Source: Magnetospirillum sp. (lineage in GTDB: Bacteria; Pseudomonadota; Alphaproteobacteria; Rhodospirillales; Magnetospirillaceae). From it: a DNA stretch of 10,000 nt. The position numbers and the translations under genes are program-made. Positions 1-6,604 of the stretch are shown here, piece by piece (the first letter of the stretch is position 1; every line of letters begins with the position of its first letter). The notes beneath the pieces are model-generated. The model did not search any database, was not told the DNA's origin, and saw nothing but the letters and a program-made list of their open reading frames with translations. Location: positions 1 to 10,000 of the forward strand of contig JAIWOG010000060.1 of assembly GCA_020217035.1 (NCBI GenBank). Direction: 5' to 3'.

Positions 1-158
1 TGGGCAGCTTCCTGGGATCGTGGCTGGGCGGCATCATCTACGACGCCACTTTGTCCTATGACGTCATGTGGATGGGCACCGCCATCCTGGGCGTGGTGGC
101 GTCGCTGCTGCACCTGCCCATCGACGACCGCTCGCTGCGGAACGCTCAGGCCGCCTGA
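1..158 (+). CDS. MFS transporter, C-terminal fragment (5' end outside window)
   Basis: An open frame enters from the left edge (first full codon at position 3) and stops at TGA 156-158, giving 51 residues. It begins GSFLGSWLGGIIYD, followed by a hydrophobic segment (MWMGTAILGVVASLLHL) and a short polar tail ending RNAQAA. The glycine-rich G-S-x-L-G-x-W-x-G-G-x-x-Y-D pattern followed by one last membrane helix is typical of the final two transmembrane helices of major facilitator transporters. This is therefore an inner-membrane secondary carrier. The substrate cannot be inferred from this end. Its last 13 bp overlap the end of the convergent Bcr/CflA gene. No terminator hairpin is visible. 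The family call is reasonably firm, any narrower call is not. Confidence 0.75.
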   Translation, partial: GSFLGSWLGGIIYDATLSYDVMWMGTAILGVVASLLHLPIDDRSLRNAQAA

Positions 159-1357
159 TTTCTTTTGCGGATCAACAGCCAATAGGCGGCCAGCGCCGTC
201 AATCCCAGACACCCGGCCAGCGTCGCCAGCGGCCGGGTGGAATGGTCGAAGCTGACCGAATGGAGCCAGCCGGCCAGCGACCCGCACACCATCTGGATGA
301 AACCCAGCAAAGCCGAGGCGGCCCCGGCCATGCGCGGATGGGGCGCGATGGCGCCGGCGCTGCCGTTGGGGATGACCATGGCGCCGGCCATGAAGAACAC
401 CATCAGCGGCAGCAACACGGCCGGCAGGCTTTGCACCCCAGCCCACGCCAACCCCAGGCACACCGTGCCCGACAGGGCGGCGCCCGCGACGCCGAGGCCG
501 ATCATGCGGTCCAGTCCGACCCGGTGGGTCCACTTGCCGGCGACGAAGCCGCCGACGATGTAGCCGGCCACCACCACGGCGAAGCCGAAGCCGAAATAGG
601 ATGGCGGCAGCCCCAGCACGTCGATCAGCACGAAACTTGATCCCGAGATGAAGCTGAACATGCCGGCGAAGGTGGCCGCCACCACCAGCACGTAACCCAG
701 CACCTCACGGTCGGCCAGAAGCGTCCGGTAATTGCCGGCCATGCGCATGGGGGACAGCGCGTGCGGGTCGGGGTGGGCGTTGGTTTCGCCCAGCCAACGC
801 CAAGTGCCCACCAACAGGATGATCCCGAACAGCCCCAGCAGGATGAAGTTGGACCGCCAGCCAAACAAGGTATGGAACCAACCGCCCAGGATGGGGGCGA
901 CGAAGGGGGCCAAAGCCATGGCCGAGGCCATGTAGCTCATCACCCGGGCCGCCTGTTCCCGGGGATAGACGTCGCGCACCACGGCGCGGCCCACCACCGG
1001 GCCGCAGCACGCCCCCAGGGCTTGCAGGAAGCGGCTGGCGATCAAGGTCTCGATGGTTGGCGCCAACATGCAGGCCAAGGAACCCAGCACATAGATGACG
1101 ACACCGCCCAGGATCACCCGACGGCGGCCGAAGCGGTCCGACAACGGCCCGTAGACCAGCATGGAGACGGCGAAGCCCAGCAAGAACATCGACAGCGTCA
1201 TCTGCACCATTTCGACGCTGGTGTTGAAATAGCGCCCCATGTCGGGCAGCGACGCCAGGTAAAGGTCGGTGGACACCGGACCGAAAGCCACCAAACCGGT
1301 CAGCAAGGCGGTAACCTTGAAGCTGGTGGGATCGGGACGGGGGGGATTGGCAGTCAT
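146..1357 (-). CDS. Bcr/CflA-type multidrug efflux MFS transporter
   Basis: This is a proton-driven drug exporter of the DHA1 group (Bcr/CflA family), 403 residues with about 12 hydrophobic segments, which is the usual family size. Visible signatures are GPVSTDLYLASLP in helix 1 (residues 27-39), the MFS motif A YGPLSDRFGRRR between helices 2 and 3 (69-80), the motif B-like RFLQALGACCGPVVGRAVVRD region (109-129), and the motif C-like APFVAPILGG (150-159). The frame could be extended to a TTG at 1378. I chose the ATG at 1357 because GGAG lies 9 nt upstream of it. The gene is convergent with the MFS fragment on its left. A promoter and operator-like AT-rich stretch lies upstream. Family members export chloramphenicol, bicyclomycin or sulfonamides, but this one's substrate is unknown. 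Confidence 0.9.
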   Translation of the reverse strand: MTANPPRPDPTSFKVTALLTGLVAFGPVSTDLYLASLPDMGRYFNTSVEMVQMTLSMFLLGFAVSMLVYGPLSDRFGRRRVILGGVVIYVLGSLACMLAPTIETLIASRFLQALGACCGPVVGRAVVRDVYPREQAARVMSYMASAMALAPFVAPILGGWFHTLFGWRSNFILLGLFGIILLVGTWRWLGETNAHPDPHALSPMRMAGNYRTLLADREVLGYVLVVAATFAGMFSFISGSSFVLIDVLGLPPSYFGFGFAVVVAGYIVGGFVAGKWTHRVGLDRMIGLGVAGAALSGTVCLGLAWAGVQSLPAVLLPLMVFFMAGAMVIPNGSAGAIAPHPRMAGAASALLGFIQMVCGSLAGWLHSVSFDHSTRPLATLAGCLGLTALAAYWLLIRKRNQAA

Positions 1358-1366
1358 GACCAAAGG

Positions 1367-1370
1367 CTCC
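1367..1370 (-). promoter_or_regulatory. Ribosome binding site fixing the Bcr/CflA start
   Basis: On the minus strand GGAG sits 9 nt before the ATG at 1357. The alternative upstream TTG at 1378 has no comparable site, so this motif decides the start. Confidence 0.6.
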
Positions 1371-1387
1371 GGCGGCAACGGAATTAC

Positions 1388-1417
1388 ATAATAACGAATT
1401 AATTCTGTAATGTAGAA
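1388..1417 (-). promoter_or_regulatory. Putative promoter of the Bcr/CflA efflux gene with operator-like symmetry
   Basis: On the minus strand, TTCTAC (1412-1417, a 4/6 match to -35) and TATTAT (1388-1393, 5/6 to -10) are separated by 18 bp. They lie in a conspicuously AT-rich island within high-GC DNA. A perfect 10-bp palindrome GAATTAATTC (1396-1405) lies between the two boxes. ATTACA (1383-1388) and TGTAAT (1406-1411) form an outer inverted repeat. Such symmetry over a core promoter would suit a dimeric TetR- or MarR-type repressor of an efflux gene. That is inference: no regulator gene is next door in this window. Confidence 0.35.
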
Positions 1418-1430
1418 TATAAATCTGGGG

Positions 1431-2132
1431 TCAGGGCTGATATTGGTGCAGCGACGCCCCGTGTGCCTTCAGCCAGGCACGCCCGCCATGGTGGTCCACC
1501 CCCAATGATCGGACAATGGCCCAAAAGGCTGGGGAGTGGTTGAGTTCGGCCAAATGCGCCACTTCGTGGCCGACAACGTAGTCCAGCACGAAGGACGGCG
1601 CCATCACCAGCCGCCAGGACAGGGCGATGGCCCCTTGCGCCGAGCATGATCCCCAGCGCGACACCGTGTCCTTGACGGTGACCCGCGACGGTTTGCGGCC
1701 GATGCGGGCCGCCAAATCGTGGCATTTGCCCACCATCAACCGCCGGGCCTCGGCCCGCAGGAAGTCTCCAACCCGTCGCGAGACGTGTTCCTGCTGGCCC
1801 GAAACATGGATCTCTCCGCCTTCCACCCAGACGCCGCGCCGGGTGTCGGGGCGGTGCCGGATCAGATGGTGGGCGCCCAGCAGCGGCACCTGCTGCCCGA
1901 TTCCCAAAGCCTGACGGGATGGAAGCCTGGCCAGACGCTGGCCCAGCCAATCGCCATGGGACAGCAAGAAGGCCCGGGCCTCGGCCAGCCGGCCATGCGC
2001 CGGCAGCACCAGGACGACGCCGCGCACCGCGTCGACACGCAAGGACATGCGTCGAGCCAGCGGCGACCGGCGGATGGCGACCGGCACCTTGCGGCCGTCA
2101 AGCTCTAGTTCCAGACGGTCTAGGCTGGCCAT
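1431..2132 (-). CDS. YgjP-like (SprT/DUF45-type) zinc metallopeptidase
   Basis: Predicted cytosolic zinc metalloprotease of the M48-like YgjP/DUF45 family, 233 residues, matching the usual 220-250. The signature is complete. WGSCS occurs at residues 160-164, and the zinc-binding HEVAH at 189-193 is followed by NHSPAFW (198-204), whose His199 fits the third ligand. Glu190 would be the catalytic base. The N-terminal half carries the basic [13 protein letters not shown] pattern typical of the family. The frame stays open upstream to 2342, but homology begins near MASLDRLE, so I chose the ATG at 2132. It overlaps the ycgN-like stop by 13 bp and has only a weak Shine-Dalgarno sequence, suggesting translational coupling. 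It is the last gene of the phaZ unit. The physiological substrate is not known. Confidence 0.85.
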   Translation of the reverse strand: MASLDRLELELDGRKVPVAIRRSPLARRMSLRVDAVRGVVLVLPAHGRLAEARAFLLSHGDWLGQRLARLPSRQALGIGQQVPLLGAHHLIRHRPDTRRGVWVEGGEIHVSGQQEHVSRRVGDFLRAEARRLMVGKCHDLAARIGRKPSRVTVKDTVSRWGSCSAQGAIALSWRLVMAPSFVLDYVVGHEVAHLAELNHSPAFWAIVRSLGVDHHGGRAWLKAHGASLHQYQP

Positions 2133-2524
2133 GTCACGATATGCCGGTCCAGCGGGCCAGCCCGGCTTTCGGTGACACAGCGGCCGCGCACCGAGGCGCC
2201 GGCCTGATGGACGCTGTCGCGGTTCCCCGAAACCAAGGGATGCCACCACGGCAACGGTTTGCCCGCCGCCACCAACCGGTAGGCACAGGTCGAGGGCAGC
2301 CAATGCAGGGAATCCACCTTGCCGGCATCCAACTGCACGCAATCGGGAACGTGATCGCGCCGGTTGGGATAATCCTTGCAGGCGCAGGTCACTGGGTTCA
2401 GCAGCCGGCAGGCCACGTTGGTGTAGTGGATGTCGCCGGAATCCTCGTCCTCAAGCTTGTGCAGGCAGCATTTGCCGCAGCCGTCACACAGGCTTTCCCA
2501 CTCGGCCGGGCTCAACTCGTTCAT
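2120..2524 (-). CDS. YcgN/UPF0260 cysteine-cluster protein
   Basis: A 134-residue member of the YcgN (UPF0260, YkgJ-like zinc- or iron-chelating) family. It has ten cysteines: C13, C16, C19 and C20 in the N-terminal [17 protein letters not shown] block, then C39, C47, C49, C62, C80 and C116. The spacing, plus the [13 protein letters not shown] and [10 protein letters not shown] blocks, matches the family. Members are proposed to bind metal, but no biochemical role is established. The frame is open further upstream to 2659, but the conserved start is the ATG at 2524, [10 protein letters not shown]. That start lies 41 bp inside the end of phaZ, and the stop lies 13 bp inside the metallopeptidase gene. 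Expression is therefore probably tied to phaZ transcription. There is no signal peptide, so the protein is probably cytosolic. E. coli YcgN is slightly longer. Confidence 0.9.
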   Translation of the reverse strand: MNELSPAEWESLCDGCGKCCLHKLEDEDSGDIHYTNVACRLLNPVTCACKDYPNRRDHVPDCVQLDAGKVDSLHWLPSTCAYRLVAAGKPLPWWHPLVSGNRDSVHQAGASVRGRCVTESRAGPLDRHIVTWPA

Positions 2525-3767
2525 GGCCTTTGTCCGCCAGAACGGTAAGCTTGTCGTGGGTCCGGATGAAGTCGCGGACATGGGGATAAATCTCCTCGCG
2601 CCAACGGCGGCCGTTGAACACGCCGTAATGGCCGACCTTGGGGGCGACATGGTGGACACGCTGGTCGTCGCTCAGACCCGAGCACAGCTTGTGGGCCGCC
2701 TCGGTCTGGCCGATGCCGGTGATGTCGTCCTTCTCGCCTTCGATAGTCATCAGCGCGGTGTGTTTAATCAAGGCCGGTTTCACCAGACGGTCGCGATAGG
2801 TGAACTTTCCTTCCGGCAATTGATGCTCGATGAACACCTTCTGGATGGTGTTCAGGTAATATTCCGCCGGCAGATCCATCACCGCCAGGTATTCGTCATA
2901 GAATTCCCGATGCTTTTCCGCCGAATCGCCGTCCCCGCGCACCATGTTGTGAAACAGGTTGATGTGTTCGCCCACGTGGCGTTCCGGATTGAGGCTCATG
3001 AAGCCCTGCAATTGCAGGAAGCCCGGATAGACCCGGCGTCCACGCCCGGCATGGACGAAGGGCACGGTGTTGATGACGTGGCTTTCGAACCAGGAAAGCG
3101 GCTTGTCGGTGGCCAGCTTGTTGACCTTGGTCGGGCTGATGCGGGTGTCGATGGGACCGCCCATCAGCACCATGGAGCTGGGCTGGCGCGGGTCATTGTC
3201 CTCGGCCATCAGCGACACCGCGGCCAGCACCGGCACCGAAGGCTGGCACACCGCCAGCACGTGGGTGTCGGCGCCCAGGAAGTGCAGCAGTTCGCGGATA
3301 TAGTCGATATAGTCGTCCAGGGTGAAGGGGCCGGCATCCAGCGGCACGTCGCGGGCGTCGATCCAATCGGTGATGTAGACGTCGTGGTCGGGCAGCAGGG
3401 TTTCCACCGTGCCGCGCAGCAGCGTGGCGTAGTGACCCGACATCGGCGCCACCACCAGCACGCGGGGGTCGCGGCGGTCGGTCTGGCGCTGGAAGTGCAG
3501 CAGGCCGCAGAACGGCTTTTCGTAGACCACCACTTCGCGCACCGGGATTTCCTGGCCGCCGATCACCGTGTTGGGCAGGTTGAAGGCGGGCTTGGGGTAA
3601 CGCCGGGTGGTGCGTTCCAGCAACTCGGCCCCGGCGGCGACGGCACGGCCGAAGCTGGTGTAGGACATGGGCATCCAAGGATGGCTGTACATGGACTGCA
3701 CGGCTTCCGCCATCAGGCGGACCGGAGCCAAAGCCGCGTGCTGCAACTCGTGGAGGTGATAAAGCAT
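2484..3767 (-). CDS. phaZ: Intracellular polyhydroxybutyrate depolymerase
   Basis: This enzyme hydrolyses stored native PHB granules during carbon starvation and acts at the granule surface. The protein has 427 residues, close to the 410-430 usual for the R. eutropha PhaZ1-type family. It has an alpha/beta-hydrolase core. The nucleophile is the cysteine of VCQPSVP (Cys174), which replaces the lipase-box serine, as is characteristic of this family. The likely acid is Asp347 or Asp348 in EGEKDDI, and the likely base is His380 in [29 protein letters not shown] (105-120) and [12 protein letters not shown] (131-142) are further family blocks. There is no signal peptide, consistent with intracellular action. 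The start at 3767 follows a G-rich AGGGGCGG stretch. The last 24 or so residues after IRTHD look family-specific, and their DNA also encodes the start of the ycgN-like gene. A probable promoter and operator lie in the 153-bp spacer upstream. Confidence 0.95.
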   Translation of the reverse strand: MLYHLHELQHAALAPVRLMAEAVQSMYSHPWMPMSYTSFGRAVAAGAELLERTTRRYPKPAFNLPNTVIGGQEIPVREVVVYEKPFCGLLHFQRQTDRRDPRVLVVAPMSGHYATLLRGTVETLLPDHDVYITDWIDARDVPLDAGPFTLDDYIDYIRELLHFLGADTHVLAVCQPSVPVLAAVSLMAEDNDPRQPSSMVLMGGPIDTRISPTKVNKLATDKPLSWFESHVINTVPFVHAGRGRRVYPGFLQLQGFMSLNPERHVGEHINLFHNMVRGDGDSAEKHREFYDEYLAVMDLPAEYYLNTIQKVFIEHQLPEGKFTYRDRLVKPALIKHTALMTIEGEKDDITGIGQTEAAHKLCSGLSDDQRVHHVAPKVGHYGVFNGRRWREEIYPHVRDFIRTHDKLTVLADKGHERVEPGRVGKPV

Positions 3768-3821
3768 TAGGACCGCCCCTGCCCATTGACCGAAGGGATA
3801 GTTTTGTTACCTAAAAATGAC

Positions 3822-3877
3822 ATCATAGGCAATTAAATTATTATAATTGCCAACATCACCCACTGCGTTGTGCAGTG
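3822..3877 (-). promoter_or_regulatory. phaZ promoter/operator region with a PhaR-like inverted repeat
   Basis: The 153-bp gap between cobB and phaZ is AT-rich. On the minus strand a perfect TATAAT lies at 3840-3845. No good -35 hexamer stands 16-18 bp upstream of it. The -35 position is instead covered by the inverted repeat CACTGC-gttgt-GCAGTG (3861-3877). An alternative pair is TTGGCA (3848-3853) and TATGAT (3822-3827), but their spacing is 20 bp, longer than ideal. CTGC/GCAG half-sites in TGC-rich DNA recall the PhaR sites of alphaproteobacterial PHB genes (from memory, with a shorter spacer). Function is inferred. Confidence 0.4.
3828..3851. repeat. Inverted repeat GGCAATT-N10-AATTGCC upstream of phaZ
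   Basis: Perfect 7-bp arms at 3828-3834 and 3845-3851 flank a 10-bp pure A/T spacer. The centre-to-centre distance is 17 bp, near two helical turns, which fits a dimeric regulator better than an RNA terminator. No T-tract follows on either strand. The right arm touches the TATAAT element at 3840-3845, so a bound protein would cover the core promoter. Confidence 0.5.
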
Positions 3878-3920
3878 CAAAATATTGGGGCCGGCGATGT
3901 GCTAAATCAAGTGCTGATCC

Positions 3921-5237
3921 TTAAACCCGGTCGATCAGGTGCAGGAACGAGGCGGCGACGGAACCTGCCTGCCACCCCGCCTGCCCCAAATCGGTGCCGG
4001 CGGCGTCGGCGACCGAGAACAACGGCTGCCCCGGCCCTTCGCCCAGGATCGTGGCGAAATGGAATTCATGGCCGCGCAACCCCTGCCCGGCCGGCCCCAA
4101 GGGACCGGCAGCCAGCAAGCGGGCCTGACGATAGCCCAGATGCAGCCGACGTTTGGCGAAAGAGGTATCCAGGGGCAAGAGCCCGGCCATTTGATGACTG
4201 TGCCCGTCGCCATCCTGCAGGGTGCGGCCCAACACCATGAAGCCGCCGCATTCACCGAACACCGTGCCCCCCCGCGCCGCCACCCGGCGCAAGCCGTCGA
4301 GGAAACGGCCATTGGCGGCCAGCCGGCCGGCGAACAATTCCGGATAGCCACCGGGCAGATACACCGCGTCGCCATCGGGCGTCTGATCGTCCAGCGGCGA
4401 GAAGACGCTGATCTCGGCGCCTTGACGACGCCATCCTTCCAGAACCCCGGCATAGGCGAAAGCGAATGCCTGGTCGCGGGCCACGGCGATGCGGTTTCCC
4501 AACACCGGCAGCGGACAGGGGTGGGAAGCGGACAAGGCGGTGGGCCTGGCCAAGGCTTGCAGCGCCGCCAGTTCCACATGGCGACCCACCGCGTCGGCGG
4601 CCGCCGCCAGGAAGGCCGGCAGGTCGGGATGTTCGCAAGCCTGGACCAGCCCCAGATGGCGGCTGGGCACCACCAGGTTTTCCAGCCGGGGCATGAAGCC
4701 CAGCAGCGCCACTTCGGGGCAGAAGCGGGCGCAGGCGGCGGCGATCATGCGCCGGTGCTTGTCCGACGACACTTGGTTGAAGATGACGCCGGCGACGCGG
4801 ACATCGGGGCGCAGGCGGGCGAAACCGGCCAGCATGGCCGCCGCCGAGCCCGCCATGCCGCGGGAATCGATGACCATCACCACCGGCCAACCGGTCAGCG
4901 CGGCGATCTCGGCGGTACTGCCGTCGCTTTGCCCATGCGGCACGTCGGCGCCGTCGAACAGGCCCATGACCCCTTCGCACACCACCAGATCGGCGTCCTG
5001 GCCGGCGGCTTGCGCCAATCCGGCCAAGCTTGCCGGCGCCATGGCCCAGGAATCCAGGTTCAGGCAAGGCCGACCGGTGGCGGCGGCGTGAAAGGCCGGG
5101 TCGATGTAGTCGGGACCAACCTTGGCCGAGCCGACACGCAAACCCTTGGCCTTCAAATGGGCCAACAGGCCCAGAGTCACCAGGGTCTTGCCGCTGCCGG
5201 ACGACGGCGCCGCCAGAATCAGGCCGGGTACGGACAT
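3921..5237 (-). CDS. cobB: Cobyrinic/hydrogenobyrinic acid a,c-diamide synthase (glutamine-hydrolysing)
   Basis: CobB/CbiA, 438 residues, amidates the a and c carboxylates of the corrin ring using glutamine and ATP. The N-terminal dethiobiotin-synthetase-like domain has the P-loop APSSGSGKT (10-18) and KVGPDYIDPAFH (39-50), with CEGVMGLFDG (87-96) as a Mg/ATP-site block. The C-terminal class I amidotransferase domain has LPGGYPELFA (294-303), the catalytic Cys330 in GECGGFMVLG, and histidines 390 and 393 in GHEFHF for the Cys-His pair. Both active sites look intact. The start at 5237 lies one base beyond the SCO gene stop, and the Shine-Dalgarno sequence is weak, so coupling is likely. CobB (hydrogenobyrinate, aerobic route) and CbiA (cobyrinate, anaerobic route) cannot be separated by eye. 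The symbol cobB follows alphaproteobacterial usage. Confidence 0.93.
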   Translation of the reverse strand: MSVPGLILAAPSSGSGKTLVTLGLLAHLKAKGLRVGSAKVGPDYIDPAFHAAATGRPCLNLDSWAMAPASLAGLAQAAGQDADLVVCEGVMGLFDGADVPHGQSDGSTAEIAALTGWPVVMVIDSRGMAGSAAAMLAGFARLRPDVRVAGVIFNQVSSDKHRRMIAAACARFCPEVALLGFMPRLENLVVPSRHLGLVQACEHPDLPAFLAAAADAVGRHVELAALQALARPTALSASHPCPLPVLGNRIAVARDQAFAFAYAGVLEGWRRQGAEISVFSPLDDQTPDGDAVYLPGGYPELFAGRLAANGRFLDGLRRVAARGGTVFGECGGFMVLGRTLQDGDGHSHQMAGLLPLDTSFAKRRLHLGYRQARLLAAGPLGPAGQGLRGHEFHFATILGEGPGQPLFSVADAAGTDLGQAGWQAGSVAASFLHLIDRV

Positions 5238-5238
5238 G

Positions 5239-5823
5239 CTAATTCAGGTGCTTCTTCAGTCCGGCCAGCAGATCCGGGGCGCTGGTGCCATGGGGGAAGT
5301 GCTGCACGAACTTGCCGTCCGGCCCCATCAGATACAGGATCGACGAATGGTCGACGGTGTAGTTTTCCTGGTCCCCGCCCTTGGCCTTCTCGGCGTAGAC
5401 CTTGAACGCCTTCTTGGCGGCGTCGGTCTGTTCGGCGTTGCCCACCAGCCCCAGCATGTCGGGGGCGAAGGCGGTGACGTAATCCTTCAACACCTCGGGG
5501 CGGTCGCGGTCCGGATCGACGGTGATGAACAGGGGGGCCAGCTTGGCCCGCTCGGCCGGACTCAGGCCATCCAGCGCCACCGACATCACGCCCAGGGCGG
5601 TGGGGCAGACATCCGGGCAATAGGTATAGCCGAAATAAATCAACATCCAGCGCCCGGCGAAGGTCTTTTCCGTCACCGCCCGGCCATTGTGGTCGGCCAT
5701 GGCGAACGGCCCGCCCACCGTGGCCTGACCGTCGCCGGACCACACCATCAGCCGGGCGCCGACGGCGACGCCGATCACCACCAGGATGGCGATGACGGCC
5801 CAGATCGAGGATTTCTTCTTCAT
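5239..5823 (-). CDS. SCO1/SenC/PrrC-family copper chaperone/thiol protein
   Basis: A 194-residue membrane-anchored periplasmic protein of the Sco family, which delivers copper to the CuA or CuB sites of haem-copper oxidases or keeps their cysteines reduced. MKKKSS followed by a hydrophobic stretch (about residues 7-23) is an uncleaved signal anchor. The thioredoxin-like fold carries the copper ligands Cys69 and Cys73 in FGYTYCPDVCPT. The third ligand is His159 in YTVDHSS. TVDPDRDRPEVLKDYV is the usual family block. The frame is open to 5889, but GGAG six bases before the ATG at 5823 and the lysine-rich signal start fix this start. It lies 22 bp after the TauE/SafE-type gene and one base before cobB, an unusual place for an oxidase-assembly factor. 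No oxidase subunit is visible in the window. Confidence 0.92.
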   Translation of the reverse strand: MKKKSSIWAVIAILVVIGVAVGARLMVWSGDGQATVGGPFAMADHNGRAVTEKTFAGRWMLIYFGYTYCPDVCPTALGVMSVALDGLSPAERAKLAPLFITVDPDRDRPEVLKDYVTAFAPDMLGLVGNAEQTDAAKKAFKVYAEKAKGGDQENYTVDHSSILYLMGPDGKFVQHFPHGTSAPDLLAGLKKHLN

Positions 5824-5829
5824 CGCCTG

Positions 5830-5833
5830 CTCC
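5830..5833 (-). promoter_or_regulatory. Ribosome binding site fixing the SCO gene start
   Basis: GGAG on the minus strand lies 6 nt before the ATG at 5823, inside the 22-bp gap after the upstream stop codon. It favours this start over the longer open frame reaching 5889. Confidence 0.65.
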
Positions 5834-5845
5834 GTTGATTTTCCA

Positions 5846-6604
5846 TCAGGCCACCAGGGCCCAAGCCAAGTACCCCAACATGCCGGCATTGGCCACCAGC
5901 AGCAGCGGCGCCCATTTCAACATCTGGTCCCGCCATTGCCCGATGGCGAAATGGCCGATGCCGCCCACCGCCACCAACACCGGAACGGTGCCGGCGGCGA
6001 AGGCCAGCATGCCGAACGCCGAGGCCAGCGGGTCGCCGCTAGCCGCCGCCGCCGCCAAGGCGGCGTAAAGCAAACCGCAGGGAATGAAGCCCAGCAGCAC
6101 CCCCAACGCCCATCCCCGCCAGCCGGTGGGGGTGGCGAAAAGCGGCCGTGCCAAGCGGGCGACATGACGGCTCCACCACGATTCGCCACCACCGCCAGCG
6201 CCCAACAGGGCTTTCAGACTCGGCACCGCCATGCCCACCAGCAACAACGCCGCCATCGCCAGCAAGGCAGCGGCCACATAGCGAAAGGCGTTGCCGCCGG
6301 ACAAGGCGCCGGCGGCCCAGCCGGCCACCGCCCCCAGGGCGCCATAGGTAGTGGCGCGGCCCAGATGATAGGGGATCAACGCCGCCCCGGTCAGGCGGCG
6401 GAACTCGTTCATCCGCGCGGCGGGCAGGCTTTCCAGCCGCGCCGCCACCTGCGACAGCACGAAAGGACCGCACATGCCGGTGCAATGGGACAAGCTGCCG
6501 ATCACCCCGGTCAGGAACAGGCCGCTCAGCAGGCCGCCATGGGTGTCCACCACCACCCGGCACACCGCCAGCCCCGATTCCAGCCCGATCAAGGCGTCAT
6601 TCAT
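5846..6604 (-). CDS. TauE/SafE (DsbD_2-type) membrane protein with HCxGMCG and PCGLLY motifs
   Basis: A 252-residue polytopic inner-membrane protein. The first motif is SHCTGMCG (39-46) and the second is GFIPCGLLY (172-180). These paired cysteine motifs mark the CcdA/DsbD-like 'sulfite exporter TauE/SafE' proteins (the family once called UreH-like or DsbD_2). Members near cbb3 oxidase genes are implicated in metal or thiol transfer to cytochrome oxidase; others are suspected metal transporters. Hydrophobic segments lie at about 25-50, 87-100, 108-130, 165-187, 196-218 and 231-251. I chose the ATG at 6604 because it forms an ATGA overlap with the cobA stop; an in-frame ATG at 6616 is possible. 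It is followed by the SCO gene, which supports a copper/thiol role, but its place among cob genes also permits cobalt handling. The transported species is not established. Confidence 0.82.
   Translation of the reverse strand: MNDALIGLESGLAVCRVVVDTHGGLLSGLFLTGVIGSLSHCTGMCGPFVLSQVAARLESLPAARMNEFRRLTGAALIPYHLGRATTYGALGAVAGWAAGALSGGNAFRYVAAALLAMAALLLVGMAVPSLKALLGAGGGGESWWSRHVARLARPLFATPTGWRGWALGVLLGFIPCGLLYAALAAAAASGDPLASAFGMLAFAAGTVPVLVAVGGIGHFAIGQWRDQMLKWAPLLLVANAGMLGYLAWALVA

Noticed and set aside
2430..3770. Plus-strand open frame of 446 codons opposite phaZ
   Set aside because: It is antisense to phaZ and His/Gln/Val-rich without any recognisable fold. phaZ has complete family motifs. A third-position GC bias keeps the opposite frame open.
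3861..3877. Hairpin as a terminator for cobB
   Set aside because: The stem is only 6 bp and no T-run follows it on the minus strand. An operator role near phaZ fits better.
3768..3920. Cobalamin riboswitch or small RNA in the largest intergenic gap
   Set aside because: The gap is AT-rich and shows no B12-box-like or other structured conserved element that I can recognise. The cob operon's 5' leader lies outside the window.
3939..5405. Plus-strand open frame of 488 codons opposite cobB and the SCO gene
   Set aside because: Low-complexity, Gln/Gly/His-rich product spanning two clear antisense genes, so it is a compositional shadow.
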